The notes beneath the pieces were generated by a model that searched no databases, was not told the DNA's origin, and saw nothing but the letters and a program-made list of their open reading frames with translations. DNA of 64,000 bases, from positions 620,001-684,000 of the forward strand of contig JAGTXZ010000011.1 in NCBI GenBank assembly GCA_018398575.1, read 5' to 3'. Every line of letters begins with the position of its first letter. Position 1 is the stretch's first letter. A program made the position numbers and the translations under genes. This document shows positions 55,530 to 64,000 of the stretch, one piece after another. This DNA is from Ampelomyces quisqualis (Eukaryota; Ascomycota; Dothideomycetes; Pleosporales; Phaeosphaeriaceae).

Positions 55530-56604
55530 TCACAGGCCAAGTGCAGAGCTAATGCCCTCCGTAAGATTTGCCAGAATCCGCGATCCACCAACGACAGCCA
55601 CGAGCGCATCCTTATACGAATCCCTATTACATGTAAGTACTCTCCAACGTGCCAGAAATGCCAGAAAGCAACTCACGTCAAAATCTTGAGGCCCTCGGGA
55701 ATCGGTTCAGGACTAGCACCAAACAACTCCGCCACCATAACACCTATGCTTGCTAGCGTAATCGGCGCAGCACTTGGTCTCCAGCCCTGCTCATAAGGCA
55801 ATTTTTCCTGCTCAAATAGCGTCTTGACGTATTCGACCTTTGCGTTTCCCGATACAGGGTCGGACAAGGTTTGCAAGTAGAGTGTGTTCTCGCCATAACT
55901 CAGAACCGCCTCGCGAACGCCATATGTCAAGTCTGGATTCTTCGCCAAGCTGTCTTGATACCGAGCAAACTTTGCTTTCGACGCAGTCGGGATATCGGTG
56001 GTTGTCTTGCCGTCGAAGAAGCTGATGTATTGCTGCCAATTGGGGTTGTAGAATGGTTGGGGGTTGCCCAGAGCGGCGTCCTGCCGGGACATGCTGGCAT
56101 CGTGCTCGATGGGGAAGTTGTGCATGTTCAAGTCGTCGAGGTCGAATGAGCCGCCGAGGGGGTTGGGTGAGGCGAGGAGGCCGGCGCCACCGATTGCGAC
56201 GGTGAAATCGGCGCCCATATTGAGGCCTTCAGCGAGGCCTTTGATGAGATGAGGGATAGTCATTTTCTTGCCGTCGCGGTGGATGAAGCCGTGGTTGGCA
56301 AGGGCTAGTTGTAGTGAGTCACTGATGGTGTAATCAACTGAGGATGTTCAAGAACATGCATACCGTTGAGTCCCGGACATGGTGAACGAACTGGACAAAA
56401 TTTCAGCATTGTTGGGAGGATCTCTCAGTCGCACGACATACCATCACCACTCCCCGGCGGATGAAAGTCTGTAAACCTTGGATCATTCGCACCAGCTGGC
56501 TTCAAGGTTGACAGCAGAGCTCCAATATCCAGCGGCAGTCCTAGTAGCGACTGAGCCGAAATAACACCTGCCCTCAGTACGAAGGAAGCGAGAGTGACAC
56601 GCAT
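55530..56604 (-). CDS. Secreted heme-thiolate peroxidase/peroxygenase
   Basis: Chloroperoxidase/UPO family. Exons on minus strand: 56604-56442, 56390-56364, 56304-55677, 55623-55530; 303 residues. A leader peptide (MRVTLASFVLRAGVISAQS) is followed by the canonical proximal motif SPCPGLNALANHGFIHRDGK, assembled from three exons including one of 27 nt. The distal EHDASMSRQD motif is intact. Without the last intron (GTGAGT donor at 55676) the frame would stop at ILT; splicing adds DSYKDALVAVVGGSRILANL and a short end, which looks like a genuine C-terminus. Likely an extracellular H2O2-dependent oxidase; substrate unknown. It keeps the full Pro-Cys-Pro, unlike the paralogue at 18.9 kb. Confidence 0.88.
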
Positions 56605-57207
56605 ATTCCTTATTATACAACAATGAATGAGTACACTACAAATTAAGTCAAATATGACGAACAAGCAATATTCACACAAAAGACGCCGGCCGTCAAGGTC
56701 CTTTTGATCCAACCAAACCCCCTCGGCTTGAAGGAACCGTGTGTCTTCAAGTCACGATCCCTCATGGCGTTAGCACTCACACCATACTTTTACCTGCTGA
56801 ATGTATGGAGGAACAAGAGTGATCGTCAAGATCAACTTCGTGGCTTAACGTAGCGTGGTCAGCTTGCCCACTCGGCGGATGATCTGCAGTAAGCTTGACG
56901 TCGGAATAGCGTGTACCAGAGATCGTATCCGTTTGGAAGTGACGGCGATTTGGGATGGACTGGTGGGGCTATGTGTGTGGACGGGACGATGTACCGAGGC
57001 TTGGTGGGATTTGCAGCGGGGGTAAAGATAGGCTATTTTGGAGGTTGGAGATGCAGATGCAGATATGTACCGCTAGCTGAAAAGAACTTCCTTGTGCAGA
57101 GTTTGAGCAGGAACAGAGAGTGCAAACATGGCTAGAATCTCTATTTAGCGGGTAATCTTGCTATATACATGATTTTTCAATATTTACACAGCATGTAAAA
57201 CGAGCGC
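56605..57207. other. Intergenic, tandem minus-strand genes
   Basis: Promoter of the peroxidase and 3' flank of the mannanase gene. Nothing recognised. Confidence 0.5.
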
Positions 57208-58577
57208 TTATTTCTTCTTGCTGTTGAGCGCATTTACCTTCTTCGCATGCTCGAACACCAACTTCTGGGCTTCAGCGTCTTCCAAGTAAATTGTGAAGCC
57301 ATCGTCATGGTTTTTGCCGTAAGAGTACTGCAAAAGTTAGCCAAGTTATACATGTTATGAACATCGAAATTCCACTCACTCCTCCGTAGCCAAATTGCCA
57401 GTACATATCCGGCATTTTCTCCTTCAAACTTGTCTGCTGCCAGATACCCACGACCTCTGACCTAGTCCGGTTGTTCGTTTTGCCAGTGTACTCGATCCTC
57501 TTGTCGTCGGTCAACCAGCCGTACTCCTCATGCACAACAGGCTTCTTGGCCTTGCGACCTGATGCAGCGTGGTCTTTGATCCATTGAGTAGTCCATTCGA
57601 CAGTCTTGCTCCACCAATCGGGATATGAGTGGAATACGCCGAAATCAATGTTTTTGAGAGCGAGTTCCTTGTCGAAATCGCCTCCGTCGTAGCCGTTGTA
57701 GAAGCCGTCGTTGGATTGGATGTTGAAGCCTCCCTCGCCGCCCCAGGTGACCATATGATCGGGGTCAATGGACTTGATGTAAGTGCTCATCTCGTCGATC
57801 CATCCGGTGATGGTGTCAGGCGTGCACGTAGTGCTACGAGGAAGGTTGCGTACACCATCAGCACCACAGCGAGGCTCGTTCGCAAGCTCCCAAGCGAAAA
57901 CGCTGGAAGAGTTGGCGTAGCGCTTAACAATCTGACCGACGTAGTTCTTGTAGGCGTCCTTGATCTTTGGCTCGCGGTAGAACTATACACGATTAGCACA
58001 CTCTCACTTTAGTACTGCGTCCATTGCTCACATCATCGTGATACTTTCCACCAAGCTGGACTGTGTACACGTCCATACCGCCATAATCAGCCCAGTTGTT
58101 GGTCAAAGCAATCAGGAGCTTCATATTGGTCTTCTGCGCTGCTGCAATCACCTTATCAAAAGGGGCCAGATTGATCTCGGCCTTGCCATTGTCCCAAACC
58201 TGCATAACATTTGGGCTTGGGCCGGCACCTTCTCCACCATACTGTGGCAGACCTCCGGGTACAGTAGTGCGATTTCGGTCGTTGAATCCCCATGTGCGCA
58301 TGACATTCAGACCAGCTTTCTTCGCAGCACCAAGACCCTTTTCGACATCCGCAGGAAGCTGCGCAAAATGTCAGCAAGATTTCTTACAAAATGGAGTGGT
58401 ACTAACGTCGTTAAAAGGGAAGTAGTAAGCATTGCTGCCAGCAAAGTAGAAGTTCTTGCCATCAAGCTTGAAAACCTCGCCTTCTCTTGTGACGAAACCT
58501 TTTGGTGCCCTTTTACCAATCACAGCACCAGAAACACCAGAACTGAGTAGCAGAAGAGAAGTAATATTGTACCGCAT
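57208..58577 (-). CDS. GH5 endo-1,4-beta-mannanase
   Basis: Secreted plant cell wall enzyme of GH5 (subfamily 7 type). Exons on minus strand: 58577-58407, 58358-58032, 57982-57380, 57327-57208; 406 residues. Signal peptide MRYNITSLLLLSSGVSGAV, then FKLDGKNFYFAGSNAYYFPFND, MRTWGFNDRNRT, LTNNWADYGGMDVY, the acid/base motif WELANEPRC, and the nucleophile in KPVVHEEYGWL. The last exon supplies YSYGKNHDDGFTIYLED and a basic end without a CBM or membrane anchor. Length and motifs match fungal mannanases, so hydrolysis of mannan, galactomannan or glucomannan is expected. Confidence 0.95.
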
Positions 58578-59726
58578 TTCAAAGTTGGATGAATGCAAGC
58601 TGCTCTGGTGTCCGAATTTACTTCACTCGCATCGTAAAATATGTAGTCTCAACAACCCAATTTATACTCACGCCAATCCCCTTTGGCAACGGAGACAAAT
58701 TTAATCAGATTGTCTTGTACCACAATATGCAAACTTCGGAATATATTGGAATGGCGGAAGCCAAGGCATGTAGGCCGTGCTGTGATTGGTGTGAATAGCC
58801 TCATCTTGATTCCGCGGCATGGAACATCTTCTTCAGAACAGCACAACCTTGTTATTGCGAGTCGAAGACGCCCTGAAGCCAAGTCGCTGGTATTGCGGAC
58901 CGGCAGCGGCCGTTGCAAAACCAAGGGACCACGTGTGACGGTCGGAAACGAGGGAACAAAGTGTTTCCAGAATACGGAAGGGCACGCTCCGATGCTTGAG
59001 ATGGTTAGCATCATGTTTTGATTCCTGGGGTGCCTTTAAAGCTTGGACATGACCTGAATATCATGTGTGCTACGAAAACAGTCTCAACGGTGCCTAACAG
59101 GCGATGAGGTCAAAGTCTGCGAAGATCAAAACGACTTGATGACAGTGCTGTACAATCATGGGTGGCGTTTAGATTAATATGGGTCGTCACTATGGCTGAA
59201 GACAAAGCTGCGTTAAGTGGCGTACTCCGGGATATTAGAAGGAGGTGTGACAAGCGAACGTGCCCGCATAAATAATGGCTCAAGAGGAGATGAAGTGTAA
59301 TGGAGATCGTTCGAAGGAGTTTGCGATATCTGAAGTAAGTTATCCGTGTACTCATTTCCAAACATGGAAGCATACAGCACTGTTGAAAGCTTGTATGCAT
59401 GGCTCAAAGTTCTCTGATGTTAGCATGTCAAAAGACTTGATCAGGTGTTTGTCGTTCAGTATACCAAACAACATCGCACCATCATCTCCGGCTGCATTGT
59501 CAAACGTAACCATGACCTTGCACGTCGTCTCGTTCTAATATAAGACGAGTGCAAATATCAGAGCAGATTTGATTAGAAGTGACATTATGCGGGATGGCAG
59601 TCCGAAAGATTGTAGATGAAAGAACGTTTCAGGAACGGATCGATACGTATAGTCCAAGTCTATACGCCACCGCACACCCATCATCAGACAATGATTGTCG
59701 TTATCGGTACCAAAACCCCACCCCTA
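58578..59726. other. Intergenic
   Basis: Promoter of the mannanase and 3' flank of the phosphopantetheinyl transferase gene. Short ORFs only. Confidence 0.5.
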
Positions 59727-60950
59727 TCAAGCACTTCGTGCAATCTTCATAACGTCCTCTTCCAAATGCAAGCTCGTGAAACTCGTCAACACCTCGGGCA
59801 ACCTACCGCCTCCCTCAATCTCACTACTCCTCATCTTCGCCGCAACCCCAATCATGAAGTTCTCTTCGAACGCCTGGATCTCTATCCTAGTATCGTCCAG
59901 GCGCCGACTCTCTCCGTCCTTCATGTTCAGTGCGTCAATACCCACTGGTTCATCCTTTGCACCGTCTTCTTTGCCAGCACTGTTTCCACCGCCATGTAGT
60001 TTCGTGAACCAAACTTCTGCGTCGCCGACGTGCTCACCCCACGTTCCATGTGTACTGCATCGCGCAACGGTCCCAGGCCTCGGCGCCCTGACGTTTCTAA
60101 ATTCAAGTCGAGGAATCCAGTTCGCTAACAACGCCTCGCCGTCCAGCTTGATGTAAGCCTCCTTGTAGCACCAAAACGTATAGAACCTGCGTAGCTTGGC
60201 ATCAATCAGGAGTTCCGAGTCGAACGTGCGTTCCTCGCCGCTAGGTAGCGCAACGCAAAGTTTCTCGTTGCGTCTTGTGCACCGATCGTGTCGCAGTGGT
60301 TGAAGGAGAGCTGGAGTGATGACGGTGCCGTCGAGCAGTGGGAAGGCATCGGCATTATACTTCATGTCGAAGGACTCTTCGTGGCTGAAGATCTCAGAGT
60401 ATATGTCAACCCAGCCATCGAAGCCTTCCTCGTCGATGACACGGTATTCGTTGCGCTCGTTGACGCAGACTATGTCGACGCCAAGTTCAGCGTCGAGAAC
60501 ATGGGTTTTGCAGCCTACGAGGGCAACGAGGCCGGCTTGATGGCTAACGTTGAACTCGATGGGCGCTGGTAGAGGTGATGCGTGTGGAGTAGCAGGCGGT
60601 ATCAGCGCACATGGCTTCCCGTGCTTCGGATCCCGTTTCCGGCCGAACGTGATGTCTTTCCATGGTATGTTGAGCGTCTGGTGGACGAAGAGACGTTTGA
60701 GCAAAGCAGAGGCCAAGCTCATGCGAGCATCTGCTATGTGGAACTTGCGCAGTACGTTTTCTTTTTCTGCAGGGGTGATGAGTTCAAGTGCTTCTCTGGC
60801 CTGTCATCACCATCAGCTGAATCCCGAACTATGACATGTGGGCTCTCACACCGGTTCCGAGTCAGAAATCTTCTTGCCAGGCCATATTGATCGAGTATCC
60901 AGCAGCCAGCACGTGAGGCCCGCCCCGTGTTGTATATCCGGATCCGGCAT
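59727..60950 (-). CDS. npgA: 4'-phosphopantetheinyl transferase, Sfp/NpgA type
   Basis: Attaches 4'-phosphopantetheine from CoA to carrier domains of polyketide and non-ribosomal peptide synthases and of aminoadipate reductase (lysine synthesis). Exons on minus strand 60950-60852 and 60800-59727; 390 residues. The first exon begins MPDPDIQHGAGLTCWLLDTRSIWPG, the family's N-terminal strand; the intron donor is GTGTGA. Then REALELITPAEKENVLRKFHIADARMSLASALLKR, FNVSHQAGLVALVG, the Mg-binding ELGVDIVCV, and the catalytic helix FYTFWCYKEAYIKLDGEALLA. Fungi often have a single such enzyme for secondary metabolism. Its ATG lies only 125 bp from that of the PLP synthase gene on the other strand. Confidence 0.93.
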
Positions 60951-61075
60951 CGTCAAAGTGGTAGTGTAAACTCGTCGAGTCTGGATGTGGGCCAGTTCAG
61001 TGCTTAGACTGTGGGTATTGACGGCAATCGCGGGGCGTCATTATCGATAAGTGACAACTTTTTGGCAGTGACTAA
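60951..61075. promoter_or_regulatory. Compact bidirectional promoter, npgA-like / PLP synthase
   Basis: Only 125 bp between divergent start codons (185 bp if the second ATG of the PLP gene is used). Inference from spacing. Confidence 0.6.
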
Positions 61076-61984
61076 ATGACTCCGGAACCCGAAGGATCTG
61101 CTTGTAATCGCCGACATTTGCGCGCGCATTCGAACATGACGGTACCTATACCAAGTCTAACAGTCGGCGTGCTGGCCCTCCAAGGCGCATTCAGCGAACA
61201 CGTGCAGCTTCTACGACAAGCCGCCGCGAACCTCCACACTTCGGACCTCAAATGGCGCTTCACAGAAGTGCGGACGCCGGAGGAGCTCGCGCAGTGCGAT
61301 GGTCTCATCATACCAGGCGGTGAAAGCACGGCCATGTCCCTCGTCGCCGCGCGCTCCGGCTTACTCGAACCCCTGCGCGACTTTGTCAAGGTACTCCGCC
61401 GACCGACGTGGGGGACTTGCGCCGGCCTGATATTGCTTGCCGAGAGCGCGAACAGGACAAAGAAGGGCGGACAGGAGCTGATCGGAGGATTAGATGTGAG
61501 AGTGAACAGGAACCATTTTGGAAGACAGCAGGAGTCGTTCCAGGCAAACCTCGATCTGCCGTTCCTTGGGCGCACAAAGACCACTGGGAAGGACCAGCCA
61601 TATCGATGTGTTTTCATACGGGCGCCCGTGGTGGAGAAGCTTCTACCGCATAAGAGAGGGGAGCAGACCGAGGAGGCGACTCTCGACGAGACAATTGTCG
61701 CGCCCTCCAAAACGCCTGGCGATGAATTTGCGAAAGAGCAACTGGATGCGAACGTGGAGGTCATGGCGACCTTGTCGTTACGGAACCCAAACCTGCAGAA
61801 GAATCAGGAACACGATCATGCCGGTGCGGAGGACATCATCGCAGTCCGACAGGGCAACGTGTTCGGCTGCAGCTTCCATCCTGAGCTGACCGACGACCCA
61901 CGTATTCATGTGTGGTGGCTCGAGCAGGTATTGAAGGCTGTGGAGAAGAGGCAGCATTACGAACTGGTGGAGCGGACCAAGTAG
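61076..61984 (+). CDS. SNO1: Pyridoxal 5'-phosphate synthase glutaminase subunit
   Basis: Class I glutamine amidotransferase (PdxT/Sno) that feeds ammonia to the Pdx1/Snz synthase in vitamin B6 synthesis. Single exon; 302 residues from 61076, or 282 from the ATG at 61136, which aligns better with the family start (PSLTVGVLALQGAFSEHV). Motifs: LIIPGGESTAM, nucleophilic Cys in GTCAGLILLA, RNHFGRQ.SF, FIRAPVV, and the catalytic HPELTDD near the end. An insertion of about 60 residues between the RAPVV strand and the AVRQGN strand (acidic, Lys/Glu-rich) makes it longer than bacterial PdxT, as in other filamentous fungi. Confidence 0.95.
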   Translation: MTPEPEGSACNRRHLRAHSNMTVPIPSLTVGVLALQGAFSEHVQLLRQAAANLHTSDLKWRFTEVRTPEELAQCDGLIIPGGESTAMSLVAARSGLLEPLRDFVKVLRRPTWGTCAGLILLAESANRTKKGGQELIGGLDVRVNRNHFGRQQESFQANLDLPFLGRTKTTGKDQPYRCVFIRAPVVEKLLPHKRGEQTEEATLDETIVAPSKTPGDEFAKEQLDANVEVMATLSLRNPNLQKNQEHDHAGAEDIIAVRQGNVFGCSFHPELTDDPRIHVWWLEQVLKAVEKRQHYELVERTK

Positions 61985-62306
61985 AAGAGGAGAGGGAATG
62001 TGTACACTGCGAAGCATGAGCGAATGGCGTTGGAAAATAGATTTACGTGTTGGATGAAGGATAGGCCTGAGCCCTGTGGTTCATTCCGAGGTGGCCCTTG
62101 TAATATAATACGGAACCTGTAACACCAAACTCCACCCATGCCATAGTACATAGAAGGTGTCCGGGCCGACCTCCGCGTAGTCGTGCCTTTGCAACCCACA
62201 GGCTCGTGTCCGGAGTCCTAGTACAGCACATCTTGTCCGTCACACCACATTTGCGTCTTGTTCTGATTGTGGATGGACGTCGTCAGGCTGCGGTCGATTC
62301 GTGTGC
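61985..62306. other. Intergenic, convergent genes
   Basis: 3' flanks only; nothing recognised. Confidence 0.5.
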
Positions 62307-62868
62307 TTAGTCGTTGTACTCGTCCGCATAGGCCTTGCCATAGCCTCCTCGTCCGGGATCGTATTCGTTCCGGTACTCATCCCTGACCTGTCCTCCACTC
62401 TTTCCACGTCCATACTGCCTGCCCTCAGCGAAACCCTCATCCAGATCGGTTCTGATGACTCGCTCGTCTAGCTTGGTACCGCCAATGTACTTCATGCAGT
62501 CGAGGGCATCCTGGTGGGTGTAGTATTCGACGAAGCAGAATCCACAGGGCGTCTTCTGGAAGCGGTCGAGGCCCATAACCAGGCGCTTGATCTCGCCGCA
62601 CTTGCTGAAAAGCTCATGTATCTGCTCTTCGGTCGTGTAGAAGGAGAGGTTGCCGACGTAGAGCGTGGTAGCGTCTTTCAGCTTGTCTTCGGGCTCAGGC
62701 GAGGCTTCGCGGTTCAGTTCGTCGTCGCGTTGGCGTTCGCGTCTTCGCTTCTGCAAAGCTGGTTAGCATGATGAGGCTCGGGAATACAGCTTGGTGACGC
62801 CGTACCTTGGCCGTTGCATATGAGCTCGGCTTGTCCAGGCGTTCAATTGTGCTTCGTATGGGCGCCAT
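62307..62868 (-). CDS. CBC2: Nuclear cap-binding protein subunit 2
   Basis: CBP20, the small cap-binding subunit of the nuclear cap-binding complex. Exons on minus strand 62868-62806 and 62750-62307; 168 residues. One RRM with RNP2 LYVGNLSF and RNP1 GFCFVEYY. The conserved FYTTEEQIHELFSKCGEIKRLVMGLDRF and GTKLDERVIRTDLDEGF, followed by GRQYGRGKSGGQVRDEYR, are diagnostic for CBP20 including its cap-contacting tail. The N-terminal exon (MAPIRSTIERLDKPSSYAT) matches the family's LDKPSxY start. It is divergent from NUP82. Confidence 0.96.
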
Positions 62869-63167
62869 GGTGCACAAAGAGCAGTGCCGCAGTCCGAGCG
62901 AGTGTGGGAGGTTCCGCGACCAGGATAGCGAGACTTTGAACGGGTGACTGATGTTGTGGGTGTCGTGTTGGCGGGCGCTCGCAGTCGCGAAGATGAACTT
63001 GGAGCTTCAAACGCGCGCTTGGGCCATCAACAAGCGCGTCGAGCTTCTTCCACCGCTCTCTCTCTGTTGCTCGCTTGTACCTCAACATCGCTCTCTCACC
63101 CCAGCAGCTCTGCACCCCACGGTCTGCTGTCAACTCGACTTCTCTGCTGTCGGAGATTTCCGACAGG
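62869..63167. promoter_or_regulatory. Bidirectional promoter, CBC2 / NUP82
   Basis: 299 bp between the divergent start codons of two nuclear mRNA-transport genes. Inference from spacing. Confidence 0.55.
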
Positions 63168-64000
63168 ATGCCAAAAGTCCTCAGCTATACGCCCGATTGG
63201 CTCTCACGCCCGAACCCTGGATACCAGCTGTTTGCGCCAAAGCAGGCCAATGGAGTGCCCACAAGAAAGAAGAAGGACTTTGGGCCGCGCAAAACAATCG
63301 CAACAAGAGGCTCGGAGCTGTTCGTAGCCGTCGGGCACGAGATTCGGTGGGCGGATCTGGTCAACTTGAAGGAGGGCACCGAGCCAGCATACCGCACTCT
63401 CAGGATATCGATTCCCCTCCCGATCACGCGCCTCGTCATTTCTCCCGAAGAGGACTATCTCGCCGTCTCGACCTCGCACACGGTCCATGTCGTACACCTG
63501 CCCGATGCCTCGCTGCTCGAAGATGGCGACGACAGTCCGATCAGACCAAAGACATTCCAGGTCGGGCCTACCGCACACGTCACGGAAGAGTCGCCAGTTG
63601 CCACAACACTATGGCACCCGCTAGGCTATCACGGTAGATGTCTGGTCACAATCACAAAGGCGGGTGTAGTGCGCCTATGGGAAGTCAACCGCGCCGACCG
63701 ATCTACCTTCAGCGAGCCAGCGCTGTCCATCGATCTCCCCAAGCTGGCAAACGCGACGAATGATCAGGAAGACTTAAGCGCGTCAAAATTCGGAGCGTCA
63801 AAGGGCTTCTCTCCCGACTCGGTCGAGCTGGAGGTGGCTTCGGCGTGCTTTGGAGACTTTCCAGAGCAGGAGGGCGTGCACGGCTGGGCTCCTATGACCC
63901 TGTGGATTGCTACGGTACCTGGTGACGTCTATGCGCTCTGTCCGCTTCTCCCCAGCAAGTGGCAGCTGGTCGATTCGCCTGGAACGTTCACGCTCCTGCA
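63168..64000 (+). CDS. NUP82: Nucleoporin Nup82/Nup88-like (3' partial)
   Basis: Runs off the window end; 277 codons are visible without an intron. It begins MPKVLSYTPDWLSRPNPGYQLF, followed by RKTIATRGSELFVAVGHEIRWADL and beta-propeller blades: LRISIPLPITRLVISPEEDYLAVSTSHTVHVVHLP, ATTLWHPLGYHGRCLVTITKAGVVRLWEV, and ASACFGDFPEQEGVHGWAPMTLWIATVPGDVYALCPLLPS. These match fungal Nup82/Nup88, part of the cytoplasmic Nup82-Nup159-Nsp1 complex that finishes mRNA export. The C-terminal coiled coils are outside the window. Confidence 0.88.
   Translation, partial: MPKVLSYTPDWLSRPNPGYQLFAPKQANGVPTRKKKDFGPRKTIATRGSELFVAVGHEIRWADLVNLKEGTEPAYRTLRISIPLPITRLVISPEEDYLAVSTSHTVHVVHLPDASLLEDGDDSPIRPKTFQVGPTAHVTEESPVATTLWHPLGYHGRCLVTITKAGVVRLWEVNRADRSTFSEPALSIDLPKLANATNDQEDLSASKFGASKGFSPDSVELEVASACFGDFPEQEGVHGWAPMTLWIATVPGDVYALCPLLPSKWQLVDSPGTFTLL

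Noticed and set aside
55530..60950. Secondary-metabolite gene cluster (peroxidase, mannanase, phosphopantetheinyl transferase)
   Set aside because: No polyketide synthase, peptide synthase, terpene cyclase, tailoring set or cluster regulator is present; neighbours are housekeeping genes.
1..64000. CRISPR arrays, bacterial operons, rRNA or tRNA genes
   Set aside because: No regularly spaced direct repeats, no Shine-Dalgarno-led gene strings, and no tRNA or rRNA signature sequences were noticed; all genes are eukaryotic in structure.

Overview
The window is chromosomal DNA of a filamentous ascomycete. Evidence: protein-coding genes on both strands with many short spliceosomal introns (about 47-90 bp), signal peptides, fungal cell-wall enzymes, and purely fungal families (RTA1-like, CRH transglycosylases, heme-thiolate peroxidases, Grg1). 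The style fits Pezizomycotina, most likely a Dothideomycete of the Pleosporales. That placement is an inference from gene content, not from a marker gene. I rebuilt exon-intron structures by hand; every multi-exon model listed sums to a multiple of three and keeps family motifs across the junctions.

Layout. 0-16.2 kb: HRP1-type RNA-binding protein (5' end outside the window, unusually long intron), a CRH1-type wall transglycosylase, PRO2 (proline synthesis), a broken STAND/NLR N-terminal-like relic, UDP-galactopyranose mutase, a TPT-family sugar-phosphate transporter and ribosomal protein eL18. 16.6-28 kb: ADE2, a heme-thiolate peroxidase, a 3 kb gene-poor stretch holding a MITE-like inverted-repeat element, a two-domain CBM18 chitin-binding protein with a 21-bp minisatellite, and a second CRH enzyme with a GC-AG intron. 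28-45 kb: RIO1 kinase, a COQ11-like/YAF9 divergent pair, an RTA1-like membrane protein, an unrecognised conserved-looking gene, an MFS transporter relic, EMC1 and an RSR1/Rap-type GTPase with a 10-nt microexon. 45-64 kb: Grg1-like stress protein, MARVEL-type membrane protein, a GST with a probable mitochondrial leader, a secreted HAD phosphatase, a short TA-flanked MITE, a secreted single-pass membrane protein, a second heme-thiolate peroxidase, a GH5 mannanase, a Sfp/NpgA-type phosphopantetheinyl transferase facing the PLP synthase glutaminase, and CBC2 facing NUP82 (runs off the end).

Functional themes. Most genes are housekeeping (purine, proline, PLP, CoQ, translation, mRNA 3' end and cap binding, nuclear pore, ER membrane complex, ribosome maturation). 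A second theme is the cell surface: two glucan-chitin crosslinkers, galactofuranose precursor synthesis, a chitin-binding protein, a mannanase, an RTA1 protein and a Ser-rich membrane protein. I see no polyketide or non-ribosomal peptide synthase, so the phosphopantetheinyl transferase and peroxidases do not form a visible secondary-metabolite cluster. I did not find a convincing new biological system. The most unusual signals are the two MITE-like elements, the dispersed TACGGAGTA motif, the microexon, the GC-AG intron and the degraded gene relics.
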